Shown one piece after another: positions 52,501-60,426 of a stretch of DNA of 64,000 nucleotides. Position 1 is the first letter of the stretch. Every line of letters begins with the position of its first letter. Below the pieces are notes generated by a model that made no database searches, was not told the DNA's origin, and saw only the letters and a program-made list of their open reading frames with translations. Made by a program: the position numbers and the translations under genes. Source of the DNA: Nitzschia sp. DOCU1 (Eukaryota > Bacillariophyta > Bacillariophyceae > Bacillariales > Bacillariaceae); NCBI GenBank assembly GCA_951394045.1, contig OX595999.1, positions 1,302,001 to 1,366,000 on the forward strand, read 5' to 3'.

Positions 52501-53450
52501 AACATCGGTGATGAGTGCAGTATCGAGACGTTGGAGCCTGTCCCGATTGGCACGGTCCTCTTGGACTTGCCATTGTTGAAGTGTAGGACCGTGCAGTCGG
52601 CATCGGCGGTGGCATAGCCACAGTCGCCTTGATCCCTTAACACTTGGCTCCAATGATGGATCGCAAGTATCCTTTCATTGTTAGTCGGCATGTAGAGTGT
52701 TTTGGGGATGATGTGGACATGTCGATGTCCGTCGTCGTCATCCCAGAACCATCGTACGGTTCCTGAGAATTGGACCTTTGTCTTTGAGTTGCCAGCTCCG
52801 ATGATGACGCTCTTGATTGGGACCATCGGCCCAATGTAGTCCGTCTTGTTCGGTGTGGACGAGTAAGAGCTGTGTGTGTCTAGTCGGATGGGGTAGCTGT
52901 GGGTGTCGAATGACACCATCCTTGGCGACCTCAAACCGACAAAACCCTCATCGTCGGGGTCCGGATCCGGAGGCCGGTCATGCTCGTCGCATGGTGGCCA
53001 GTCCGGCTCACAGTCGTAAGACGGTGGGGACTGATCCGGTTCCACGATGTCTCTTGGTCGCCGGGCTTGCTTTGGGCGTCGCCGGCGCACTTGTACGTGT
53101 ATATAGAGCCACGCCCGCCATCCAAGGTCAGTCTTGGACCCGATCCGGGCCGAGTTTCTCTTGGTACCGCGCACATAATAGCGGGGGCAATAGTGACTTG
53201 GGCGCTTGAGGCGTCCCTTTGTTCTCCTCTTGATGAACCATAGGAGAGAGTTCGCGATGTACATAACCATCCATAGTGGGACGCAAATCACTGCAATCAG
53301 CATGTGAATTGCGCCACCAAGGAAGGTGATCAAGAACAGGGACAGTCCCCTCATGACCAGGCGGTGCAGGGCCCTGAATAGCCCCGCTGCCACTTGGTTC
53401 ATAAGTTGGCTGCAGAAGGTGATAAGCGACGTCACCTTCCGCCAGAGGCT
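49503..53450 (-). CDS. pol: Copia element 2 pol, main part (~1315 codons)
   Basis: Open in the gag frame after the UGA; there is no ATG at the start, so readthrough is the natural expression route. A hydrophobic region near residues 28-70 (LSLFLITFLGGAIHMLIAV, then VPLWMVMYIANSLLWFI) precedes basic and acidic linkers. A protease-like IRLDTHSSYSS follows, with DTHS in place of the usual DTGA. Next come the integrase zinc finger (HQRLGH...CAAC), catalytic residues in SVDQLQS, HCDNGRF and GVAEKR, and RT with LLLYVDDVIIGG. The RNase H start ends in STESEMVALSAAT before a TGA at 49503-49505. The frame continues open beyond it. Confidence 0.88.
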   Translation of the reverse strand, partial: SLWRKVTSLITFCSQLMNQVAAGLFRALHRLVMRGLSLFLITFLGGAIHMLIAVICVPLWMVMYIANSLLWFIKRRTKGRLKRPSHYCPRYYVRGTKRNSARIGSKTDLGWRAWLYIHVQVRRRRPKQARRPRDIVEPDQSPPSYDCEPDWPPCDEHDRPPDPDPDDEGFVGLRSPRMVSFDTHSYPIRLDTHSSYSSTPNKTDYIGPMVPIKSVIIGAGNSKTKVQFSGTVRWFWDDDDGHRHVHIIPKTLYMPTNNERILAIHHWSQVLRDQGDCGYATADADCTVLHFNNGKSKRTVPIGTGSNVSILHSSPMFAEDYVQFDQSVSLHDEEGHLPALFRRNVVSDDEQSDQESNEDTQSDDCSESDDEDQDQDLPEEAELPMGPRPVAFGTAGLTEADLPNDTQEIEDELSPRQLYLSWHQRLGHIGPRRLLRMVKDGLLPSKIAKARPPKCAACLIGKATHRPWRTKATPNKRALPVITRPGDCVSVDQLQSTTPGLFGQMRGFITKRRLHYATIFVDHYTSLSYVHFSETCNALDTVAAKDAFEQYSRSRGVIIRHYHCDNGRFAEKAWEDACKKSGQTLSFCGAHAHHANGVAEKRIRDLQEAARAVLIHAKRRWPNAINAHLWPYALRTVNHTHNCVVSSKTGQVPLLLFSQVGEPVINYNHLHTFGCPAYQLDGELASGKRRTRHVWSDRAKVSIYLGPSPQHGSSIGLLLNLATGHISPTFHAEYDDHFDTTRPDSEFKLPLPTWHVSTYFHEGPDGAQPSGDEPPTQEVVNNEPQTAPTETTTVSEGAPLRPSRATRAPRAQVLPQDDEQEPPPPPVVTRSGRTSRRPNRFLGGFTGSLPSRLESFVTTLEYDGTHELDYQEQHPWVLFKATNDPDTLYLDQALKAPDRVEFLKSMLKEVRDHESRGHWKMIPRSEVPEGAIVLPAVWAMKRKREIKTRKVYKWKSRLNLGGHKERPGLDYDQTYSPVVAWPTIRLFLIYFILHKWVTRQLDFVLAYPHAKVERPKFLEIPRGFAFKGSRKGHVLQILQNIYGGHASGRTYFLFAKKYLEDLGFTASKVDPCVFYYEGCVLLLYVDDVIIGGPTKTQVDNVIELIKDNVDVDDQGPIEDYIGVNVEYEDDGSMTLTQPHLIDSILEDLRLTGESKTATTPSLSSVTLHADIGGEPFDEHFNYRSVIGKLNYLEKSTRPDLAYAVHQCARFMSNPTKLHGQAVKRIGRYLLKTRGKGLHLKPDLSKSFECFVDASFAGEWDSGRTWQAMTDPNMARSRTGFVIFFAGVPLTWGSKLQTEICLSSTESEMVALSAAT

Positions 53451-54686
53451 TCATGCCTCGTCGAGCAAGCCGGCCTCGTAATCGAGGGTCGCGTTCATCT
53501 GCACATTTCGGGTCGCGCCATTCTCGCGGTGCTCTTCATGCCTCGCGAGGCGGCACTCTGCCGACTTGTGCAAGGTCCATTTCTTGTGAAACTTGCACCA
53601 GTGGTAGGTCTTTCCTTCGAAGGTCCGAGTGTGCTGACCGGGCTTGGGGGTTTGGTCTTTCCATGCCCACTTGCTCTTGTCGGCGCCTGCGCCAGGTGCT
53701 CGGGGCCCCTGCTTGGGTCCCTTGCCCTTGGGCTTGTCGTTGCGTCCAAACTTGACCTGTTTGGCGCGGCGATCTTCCCATTGACGTTTGAGGTTCTTGT
53801 TGTCCATGTTGACTTGCTCAAGCTGCGCAGTCAAGGCGACTAGCTGGTTGTCAGCTGATGCTGACATCCACTCCCCTTCCTTGAAGATCTCATCATACTT
53901 CGACTTGGCGAAGTGCATGAGTTGGGAGGTGGTGAGCACAATCGATCCGTCGTTGTGGTCGTCGATCTTCTTGCGGATGTAGGCTCCGAAGGCCTTATCC
54001 GGGACCTGCTTGTACGCCTTCGTCAGATGGGCAAAGAGGTCCTCCGAAGTTTCGCCACTGGAAGCTAGACGCTGGACAATGGCGTCGATGCTGGTGTTGA
54101 AGGCATCGACATCGTAGCCTTTCTCGACAATCAGCTCCTTCGCCTTGGAGATCTGGATGCGGAGTTGAGAGGTGGTGCCCTTTGTCTGCACCTGGTAGAG
54201 CTCGATGATGGTCCTGATGAAGCAAGGGCCATCTGGAACTCCATTGATGGTGTAGCTCGCTGCTTCGGTCACCAGGCGCTCATCGACGGACTCAGAAATC
54301 GATTTGCGGCATGCAATGTAGATCTGTGTCGAGATCTGTGCGTTGCGGACCTGCATGCCGATGTAGTCGTCGATGGCGTTTTGCCTGACCATGGCCAAGG
54401 TGATGAGTCCATACTCGTCAAGGAGAGGACGGAAGATGTCAACTCCTTGAGCATCTTGACCCACAAGGATGTCCAGGATGTCGGTCCATCCAGCCACAGT
54501 TGAGCGGTCCTTGATGGCCTGCAGCCATGTCACGATCGACGAGTCCTTTCCGGCAAAGATGTAGGGGAACTTCTCGGTCGCAGACTGGTAGAGAGCCTGA
54601 CCGGCACGGGTCGAGTAGTCGATGGGATCGTTGACAGCTGCTCCCACGAGGGCGGGAGCGAGCGCAAAGGGGACTTGAGCGGCCAT
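53451..54686 (-). CDS. gag: Copia element 2 gag (411 aa)
   Basis: The frame begins MAAQVPFALAPALVGAAVND and contains a helical capsid-like region. A basic Gln/Lys-rich stretch (FGRNDKPKGKGPKQGPRAPG) and a zinc knuckle CKFHKKWTLHKSAEC (C-x2-H-x5-H-x4-C) follow near residue 375. It ends in TGA at 53451-53453, and pol continues in the same frame directly after. The UGA lies in the loop of a 5-bp inverted repeat (GAGGC...GCCTC, 53445-53459). Confidence 0.88.
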   Translation of the reverse strand: MAAQVPFALAPALVGAAVNDPIDYSTRAGQALYQSATEKFPYIFAGKDSSIVTWLQAIKDRSTVAGWTDILDILVGQDAQGVDIFRPLLDEYGLITLAMVRQNAIDDYIGMQVRNAQISTQIYIACRKSISESVDERLVTEAASYTINGVPDGPCFIRTIIELYQVQTKGTTSQLRIQISKAKELIVEKGYDVDAFNTSIDAIVQRLASSGETSEDLFAHLTKAYKQVPDKAFGAYIRKKIDDHNDGSIVLTTSQLMHFAKSKYDEIFKEGEWMSASADNQLVALTAQLEQVNMDNKNLKRQWEDRRAKQVKFGRNDKPKGKGPKQGPRAPGAGADKSKWAWKDQTPKPGQHTRTFEGKTYHWCKFHKKWTLHKSAECRLARHEEHRENGATRNVQMNATLDYEAGLLDEA

Positions 54687-54719
54687 TGTGGAGGCGTTGC
54701 GGTGAGTTTATCGATCTTT

Positions 54720-54733
54720 GCGCAGAGGAAGCG
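54720..54733 (-). promoter_or_regulatory. Putative primer-binding site of Copia element 2
   Basis: The minus strand next to the 5' LTR reads CGCTTCCTCTGCGC. Its complement GCGCAGAGGAAGCG resembles the D-arm of eukaryotic initiator tRNA-Met (GCGCAG-GGAAGCG with one variable base). An internal tRNA fragment as primer is therefore suggested. Confidence 0.45.
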
Positions 54734-55329
54734 TGTGACGATACGGTCCGAATTGGCTGTATCGCTGGGCAATAGCTAGTGATAGCGGTAGAGTTGAGTA
54801 ATTGCGGCGATAGATTGGTTTCTATGAAGTAATTATTTCTGTGTTTTCTGAAGTAAAAAAAGAGATGGATTGACACGAAAAAAAGACGTTGTTCGACGTT
54901 TCGATCGTTTGAAAGCAGGTTGGGTAAAGATACTTAGGTTTCCCGCTCTTGGGTTCATGTCGCAGGGTGTCATGTAGGATCGCCGTGAATGCAAAGATAT
55001 ATAGACCGTCGAGAGGTCAATTTTACGAATGTAGCAATCGTCGTCGTCGAATAGGTAGCTGGTAACGATGCTTTGGCTGATTTGGAGTGATGGGTTGAAG
55101 GGTTCCGCTAGAACTCGTGCGGAACAAGTCAGCAACTGGTCGAACACAGACTTTTGGGACCGGCGGCTCGCCGTGCTCGTCGTGTGTATGCCCGCGGGCT
55201 ATGGGGGCATAGTAGTGTGGTCGCGCGCCGTCCTCACCAGTGACTTTTCCCCGCGGTGTAGGGAATGGCGATTCCCCACATCACGAGACGCGCAGATGTT
55301 TGTTGATTGTCGTCGTCACAAACGTCACA
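54734..55329 (-). repeat. 5' LTR of Copia element 2
   Basis: 596 bp, TG...CA termini, followed by the target duplication ATTCC. On the minus strand the PBS lies directly inside it. Confidence 0.93.
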
Positions 55330-55459
55330 ATTCCACGACACCAGGCGGCAATCTGACAGCGTGGTGGCAGTGGCTTCACAATTCTGACCTTGTCCTGGCA
55401 TGATAATCTACTGCACCTTCGTCAACGTGCGCTTTGAAAAGTAGATTTGCATGTTATTG

Positions 55460-56904
55460 CTACAACACTGTTAGACTTCGGGAACAATTTGGGTTCGAGA
55501 TGCAAACATTCACACCTCCATTTGATCTTGTCAACTCTGTGTGAAGCCCTAAGTTTTGATAACCATCTTCGCCCCAAATGAACCCGCTACATGATGCATC
55601 GCGCATCTGACTAGAGCAGTGACTGTCATTGAGATCAATCCACGGGTCTTCTGGAAAACCCTCTCAGCTCAAAACACTCCCCCGCTTTCTCTCATATGAT
55701 TTGGCTCCATCATTGCTGTACAGATAGTCACTGTTGGCTTCAAACTCTGAGCCTCTAGCATTGATGACATCACGAAGTTCAGTCAAGTTGTAAATGGCCA
55801 AATGGGCCAGGTTGCCTGTTTCAAACTTGATGTAGTCCGGTGCAGTAAAAGGAAGATTCGTTGAAAGTTGTCGGTGTCTGATACTGGATTATCGACAAAG
55901 GTTCCATTGGCAAAATCAGGTTTGAGGTTGGAATTGTAAGCAAACAGTTTGCTGTCTTTACCCAACGCATGGGCAACCAACGCCCAGGACAAACAGGAAA
56001 CTGACAGTGCCAAGCTGGGAGATTTAGTAGAGGGGAGCAGAATTGGAGACGGCAAGGCAGCACTACTTGTAGCAGAAACTGATGGGGCCAAACCAGGAAA
56101 TTCAGAGGGGAACGGACTTTGAGTCGGCATGGCCGCACTACTAGGAGAGCTAGTAGCTCCCACACGCACTCCCACACCCACTCCCACGCCCACTGCAACA
56201 ACAACTAAAACAATGTGATAAAAAGCTTTCCTCGGCAAACCCAGGATTTGGGGCGCTTTGGAAGCTGTCGGGGCGTTCACTGCAACACGCTGTAAAGCCT
56301 CCTGGACTTCCCTTTGGACTCGTTCAACGATTTCTTCCTCAATGTTCGGTACCAGCTGGGCCTCAAATGGAGCTCCCTCCGATGTACCTATGTCTCCTTC
56401 TGAAGGCAACCGGGGCAAAGAATATGCTGATGCTTCTGTGGTTGTGCCGGTGATGGTGCTCATGGTCACAATGATACTAGTGCCACCCGTTGGCAATGGC
56501 AAGCTCACCGACGGATCCAAAGTGCTGGTGGGCTGTTCCTCATCGGTAAGATGAGGCGTAGTGTCGGGCAATTGATTTGCCATGGATGATTGTTGTGGAG
56601 AGGATCCAACATTTTCTCCGGTGACATTTTCCTCCTCTATTCCAGCGACCACCAATGCTCCAGGGATGACACCCCCATGGCCACCATTTGTATCCCTATT
56701 AGGTGGTGGTCTATACGGTGCTTTGAGCGGCCCTTTGTCATCTTCATAATTTCTTGCTGCTGACACATTGTTGGCGTCGGATGTTGGCCGACCATGGGCT
56801 GCCTCATCTATGCCATTGCTCTGCTGCTGGGGTGGCCTATCCGATGCTTGCAATGGTGCATGGTTATCATTTTCATCACCTGCGGTGTGAGTTCTTCTTC
56901 CCAT
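55460..56904 (-). pseudogene. Frameshifted relative of the gene at 58046-59302
   Basis: It starts MGRRTHTAGDENDNHAPLQA, like the LRR gene, and has the same acidic tail, a membrane segment near residue 235-255 (HIVLVVVAVGVGVGVGV), a Ser/Pro stalk and the ectodomain start SWALVAHALGKDSKLFAYN. After FQRIF the frame shifts and stops at 55783. Comparison with 58430 shows GGAAG here against GGAAAG there, a one-base deletion. The remaining ~320 bp still align with the intact gene down to its stop (equivalent at 55460-55462). It may be a recent pseudogene, or a truncated 373-aa protein may still be made. Confidence 0.8.
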
Positions 56905-58045
56905 TGCATGCGTGCTTGAGGGATTTTGTTCGTCTTGGTTATTCTAGCAAAAAGGCCAAGAAAAGAAAGCCAGAAAAATGAGAAGAGTGGTGTGGTGGAG
57001 GTCACGGAGCACGAATTACTTTGGTCTCTGAATGTTGCTTTCGCTGTCGTCGCTTTGGCCAGCAAGACGAGTACATTGTTTGCTGCGACCACTCTATCCA
57101 GTCTTGCTAGAGAACCTCCTCTACTCCAGTTTGAGTACCCATGTCGACGGTCAACATTGGTACGTACTGACCAGTTGGTTTCGGCGACCACTACCACGAT
57201 TAATTTACCACGACAAAAGTTCCTCGACTGGACGCGATGCTGATGAGTTCATCGGAGTTGTTTGTGTTGTATTCATGTGGTGGTGATCGCATTGGCACAA
57301 GACCGTCAATCAGTCATGGACTCCGAAATGGTGCCACTTGAAGATTGAGAAATGTGCGGCAAAAAAGGGGGCCCGCGATTTCACAATTTCACGATTTCGC
57401 TCGTCTTCTCCCACCGCGACCACTCTGACTCTTGCAGCGACCCATCTACGATAAAGCGACTCCCCGAAACGGAAATGGACGGATCTTCCCAAGCTGACTA
57501 TCGCCATTCTCAATGTTTGCAAACAATGTCTTTGTGTTCACAATTTCGGCTTTGTAAGTATTGAAAACAACAACCCTTATTACGACAGCAGCATCAAGAT
57601 GAACAGCATTGTTGGAGGAAGTTCTGCCGTGGCCGACTTGGCCGACTCGAAGGAAGTCCCAGGACCAACGACTAGGTAACCAAAGACAACGATGAGCCGG
57701 ACGGCAATCAAAACTAGGAAGGAACGACAGGAAGTGTGACATTGGAGAAGTTGGGAGGAAGAGATCCAGACGGAGAAGAAGATGGTTGGCAGCTGGTGGC
57801 GCCACGACGTAGGAAAAGAACGTCCCGTGGTGGGCCCAAGTAGTAGCAGCGTCAAGAAGGCAAGAACATCGAGTCGCCGGTGAGAAAATGTAACCCCGGC
57901 AGCAACGTTTCAAGATCATTATCTTGGAAACATCCAGTTATTAGACGACATAATGACATCCTCTTTATAACCTAGTTTCACGACCTACTACTACAACTTC
58001 GTCAACGTGCGCTCCTTTGAGTAGTAAATTTGCATGTTCCTGCTA
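56905..58045. other. No supported gene between the two paralogues
   Basis: The first ~150 bp form the presumed promoter of the 55460-56904 copy and resemble the region upstream of the LRR gene. The rest has only short competing frames. A small plus-strand frame at 57599 (MNSIVGGSSAVADLADSKEV) ends just after a possible GT donor, but no second exon can be identified. Confidence 0.45.
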
Positions 58046-59302
58046 CTACAACACTGTTAGAATAGGGGGACAATTTGGGTTCGAGATGTAGACAATCACA
58101 CCTCCGTTTGATTTTGTCAAATTTGCGTGTTTGTCTGAGTAATAACCGTTTTCGCCCCAAATGACCCCGCTACATTCGGCGCCCATCTGAGCAGAGCAGT
58201 GAGCGTTGTTAAGGTCAATCCACGGATCTTCCTGATCAACCACTCGGCTTAAAACATTTCCCCACTTGCTCTCATACGATTTGGCTCCATCATTGCTGTA
58301 CAGATATTTAATGTTGGCTTCAAATTCCGCACCTCTGACGTCGATGACAGCCCTAAGTTCAGACCAGACGTAAATGGCCGAATGGGCTAGGTTGACTGTT
58401 TCAAACTTGATGTAGTCCGGTGAAGTAAAAGGAAAGATTCGTTGAAAGTCGGTTGTGGTGTCTTGTACCGGATCTTCGACAAATGTTCCGTAGGCATATT
58501 CGGCTCGAAGGTCATTGTTGTAAGCAAACATTTTGTTGTCTCTGGCCGACGCGTAGGCGACCAGCACCCAGGACGAACAAACTGATGGAGCCGCACTGGG
58601 GAATTCAGTGAGAATCGGACTTGGCATGGCTGCACTAGGCGCGTTAGTAACTCCCACGCCCACGCCCACTGCAACAACAACCAAAACAACAAGCATGATG
58701 GCCAGCATCAGATAGAAAGTATTCCTGGACAAACCCAGAATTTGGGGTTGATTCACCGCGTGAGGATCGATTGCTACAGCGTCAACCCCAACACGCTCTA
58801 AAGCCTCTCGAATGCCCTTTTGCACTCGTTCTGCGATCTCTGCCTCAATGTCTTCGGGTACGAGCTGGGCGTGAAATTGAGGAGCACCCGCCGATGTTCC
58901 TACATCTTCTGGCACGGGCAAGGGGGGCGACGAATAAGTCGATGCTTCTATGCCCGTACCGGTGATGGTACTTGTTGCAATACTAGCACCTTCCCTTGGC
59001 AGTTGCAAACTCACTGGTGGACCCGCCGGGGTGCTGCTGGCGGGGGCGGGCTCGGATGGTGGTCTATACGGAGGTTTGAGTGGCCCGTCGATATCTTCAT
59101 AGTTCCTTGCAGGTGGGGACACCACGTTCTTGGTGCCGGGTGTTGGAGGATTTCCGCTTGGCCCATCTTCATATGCTGCCTGGTCTACTACGCCCCCCTT
59201 GCCCTCCTGCTCCTGCTTGGGTCGTCCATCATCATCATCAGGTGCTTGTAGTGGTGGCGCATCCTCGTTATGATCCTTTTCATCGTTTCCCCCCGTAGGC
59301 AT
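58046..59302 (-). CDS. Membrane-anchored protein with the LRR-gene N-terminus and a non-LRR ectodomain (418 aa)
   Basis: Start taken at the ATG at 59302 (MPTGGNDEKDHNEDAPPLQA), which aligns with the two relatives; the frame is open to 59380. The acidic tail, the EAQLVPED...EIAERVQKG segment and the membrane helix near 245-268 (LMLAIMLVVLVVVAVGVGVG) are shared with the LRR protein. In place of LRRs there is an ectodomain of about 150 residues: CSSWVLVAYASARDNKMFAYN through WGENGYYSDKHANLTKSNGG to SNPNCPP. It contains several Trp/Asn motifs and paired cysteines. I do not recognise this ectodomain. It is probably a surface protein. Confidence 0.78.
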   Translation of the reverse strand: MPTGGNDEKDHNEDAPPLQAPDDDDGRPKQEQEGKGGVVDQAAYEDGPSGNPPTPGTKNVVSPPARNYEDIDGPLKPPYRPPSEPAPASSTPAGPPVSLQLPREGASIATSTITGTGIEASTYSSPPLPVPEDVGTSAGAPQFHAQLVPEDIEAEIAERVQKGIREALERVGVDAVAIDPHAVNQPQILGLSRNTFYLMLAIMLVVLVVVAVGVGVGVTNAPSAAMPSPILTEFPSAAPSVCSSWVLVAYASARDNKMFAYNNDLRAEYAYGTFVEDPVQDTTTDFQRIFPFTSPDYIKFETVNLAHSAIYVWSELRAVIDVRGAEFEANIKYLYSNDGAKSYESKWGNVLSRVVDQEDPWIDLNNAHCSAQMGAECSGVIWGENGYYSDKHANLTKSNGGVIVYISNPNCPPILTVL

Positions 59303-59699
59303 TCTTCTTTTCCTTGCGTGTGTGCCGATGGTATCCTGTTTGGCTTGTATTCGAGGGAAAAGAGCAAAACGTAACAACAATGGAGAAGAGCAGTGACGAC
59401 GGCTGCTGATTCTTGCTTGATCGCGATCTCGCCTACGCAGGATACAGTTCTTGGTGCGACCGCCGAGGGAAGTGTTAGTCCTTGCTCAGGAGGATATCAC
59501 CACCAATATTGCTGAGGAAAAGGAATCGTGTCAAGTTAGCTGTGGCTTAAAAACGCTCTACCGGTATCTAGTAGTGATGAACTTCGTGAACGCTCGCAGC
59601 AGAAATATTTTGATGAAAAAAGGGAGTGAAAGGCACTTCTGGCACCAACGCATAACCATTATTCTATCCACCTTTACTGGTGATGATTTTTTGGATTTT
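59303..59699. other. Intergenic region, no supported gene
   Basis: Presumed promoter of the minus-strand gene at 58046-59302, followed by sequence up to the TTAA insertion site of the PiggyBac-like element. Short plus-strand frames have no domain. Confidence 0.5.
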
Positions 59700-59722
59700 T
59701 TAACTCCAATTGTAAGACGGCC

Positions 59723-59857
59723 AAAAATGTGACAATATAGTGTCACGGGCGGCCCGGCGCGCACCAAAATGTGACAATTTTTGTGTCACATTTTTCTTAA
59801 CGGAACCCCCGGTTAAGAAGAATGTGACACTTTTCTCTTAACCGGTCTTAACCGGAC
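59723..59857. repeat. Left subterminal palindromic block of the PiggyBac-like element
   Basis: Contains two imperfect palindromes around ATGTGACAATATAGTGTCAC (59727-59746) and ATGTGACAATTTTTGTGTCA (from 59769), a half site ATGTGACAC at 59822, and repeated CTTAACCGG phrases. These are likely transposase-binding sites or hairpin-forming ends. Confidence 0.75.
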
Positions 59858-59891
59858 CCTCCCTCCAATGCTGAAATCTGGTGCCAATGAC

Positions 59892-59898
59892 TATAAAA
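59892..59898 (+). promoter_or_regulatory. TATA-like box upstream of the accessory gene
   Basis: TATAAAA lies 20 bp before the ATG at 59918, inside the PiggyBac-like element. The spacing implies a very short 5' leader, if it is used. Confidence 0.4.
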
Positions 59899-59917
59899 TA
59901 GAATTCATTCTACCACC

Positions 59918-60391
59918 ATGAGCGAGAAGCCCCAGCGCAAGTCAACCTTCGACCAGGACATCAGCATCGTCTGTGTCCCACAGCCCGGCGCAACCCCCGA
60001 GGAGATCGAAGCCTACGTGGAGGCGCAGTTTCGTGCTGCCATGCCCCCCTGCGAATTGTGTGGGGAGTATCCCTGTGTGCTCGACCAGTGGGTGGACCTG
60101 GACATGCTCGACTATGAGGTCGACATCGAGGATCCCGACCACCACCGGCCAACCCTCTGCGAGTACATGATGACTCTTGGTGACCAGATGAAGGAGCAGG
60201 AGGGGGCGGACAACAAAGCCATCCGCTTCCAACTCTACAGCGTTGCATCCCGCTTCGTGCACGGAACCCTCGGCAAAGGCAATCGTAAGCCCCTGCCCCA
60301 GTGCGTGCAAACCGAGATACGCGACAGCTACCCAGCCCACATTGGTGAATCCTACACAGGATTCAAAGAAGGGTCTAGTAGCAACAAGTAG
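59918..60391 (+). CDS. PiggyBac-element accessory protein (157 aa)
   Basis: Small soluble protein with a Cys motif PCELCGEYPC near residue 45-54 and an acidic middle. The C-terminal half contains RFQLYSVASRFVHGTLGKG, then LPQCVQTEIRDSYP and ESYTGFKEG. The context ACCACCATGA is a strong start. It lies inside the transposon borders, convergent with the transposase (stops 36 bp apart), so it is carried by the element. The C-terminal motif with a following IR.xYP and YxGF looks like a conserved small domain; its function is unknown. A role in regulating or assisting transposition is inference. Confidence 0.75.
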   Translation: MSEKPQRKSTFDQDISIVCVPQPGATPEEIEAYVEAQFRAAMPPCELCGEYPCVLDQWVDLDMLDYEVDIEDPDHHRPTLCEYMMTLGDQMKEQEGADNKAIRFQLYSVASRFVHGTLGKGNRKPLPQCVQTEIRDSYPAHIGESYTGFKEGSSSNK

Positions 60392-60426
60392 ATTATAAAC
60401 ATCTAATATGTACTAGTCTTTACTAT

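Larger units (their letters stand above)
48550..55329 (-). mobile_element. Ty1/Copia-type LTR retrotransposon 2, complete, 6780 bp
   Basis: Identical 596-bp LTRs (48550-49145 and 54734-55329) begin TG and end CA. The 5-bp target duplication is ATTCC (48545-48549 and 55330-55334), the same five bases as for element 1. The minus strand carries gag, then pol with integrase before RT. A polypurine stretch GAGAGGGAG abuts the 3' LTR. Its RT has YVDD and its sequence is unlike element 1, so the two belong to different Copia lineages. It landed about 125 bp past the stop of the relative at 55460-56904. Confidence 0.95.

Noticed and set aside
49503..53453. Reassignment of UGA to an amino acid in the whole nuclear code
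   Set aside because: Host genes in the window use TGA as a normal terminal stop (for example at 1318-1320), so only local readthrough or mutation is plausible.
57446..57919. 157-codon minus-strand frame between the paralogues
   Set aside because: Low-complexity hydrophobic and Arg-rich peptide with no homology to its neighbours.
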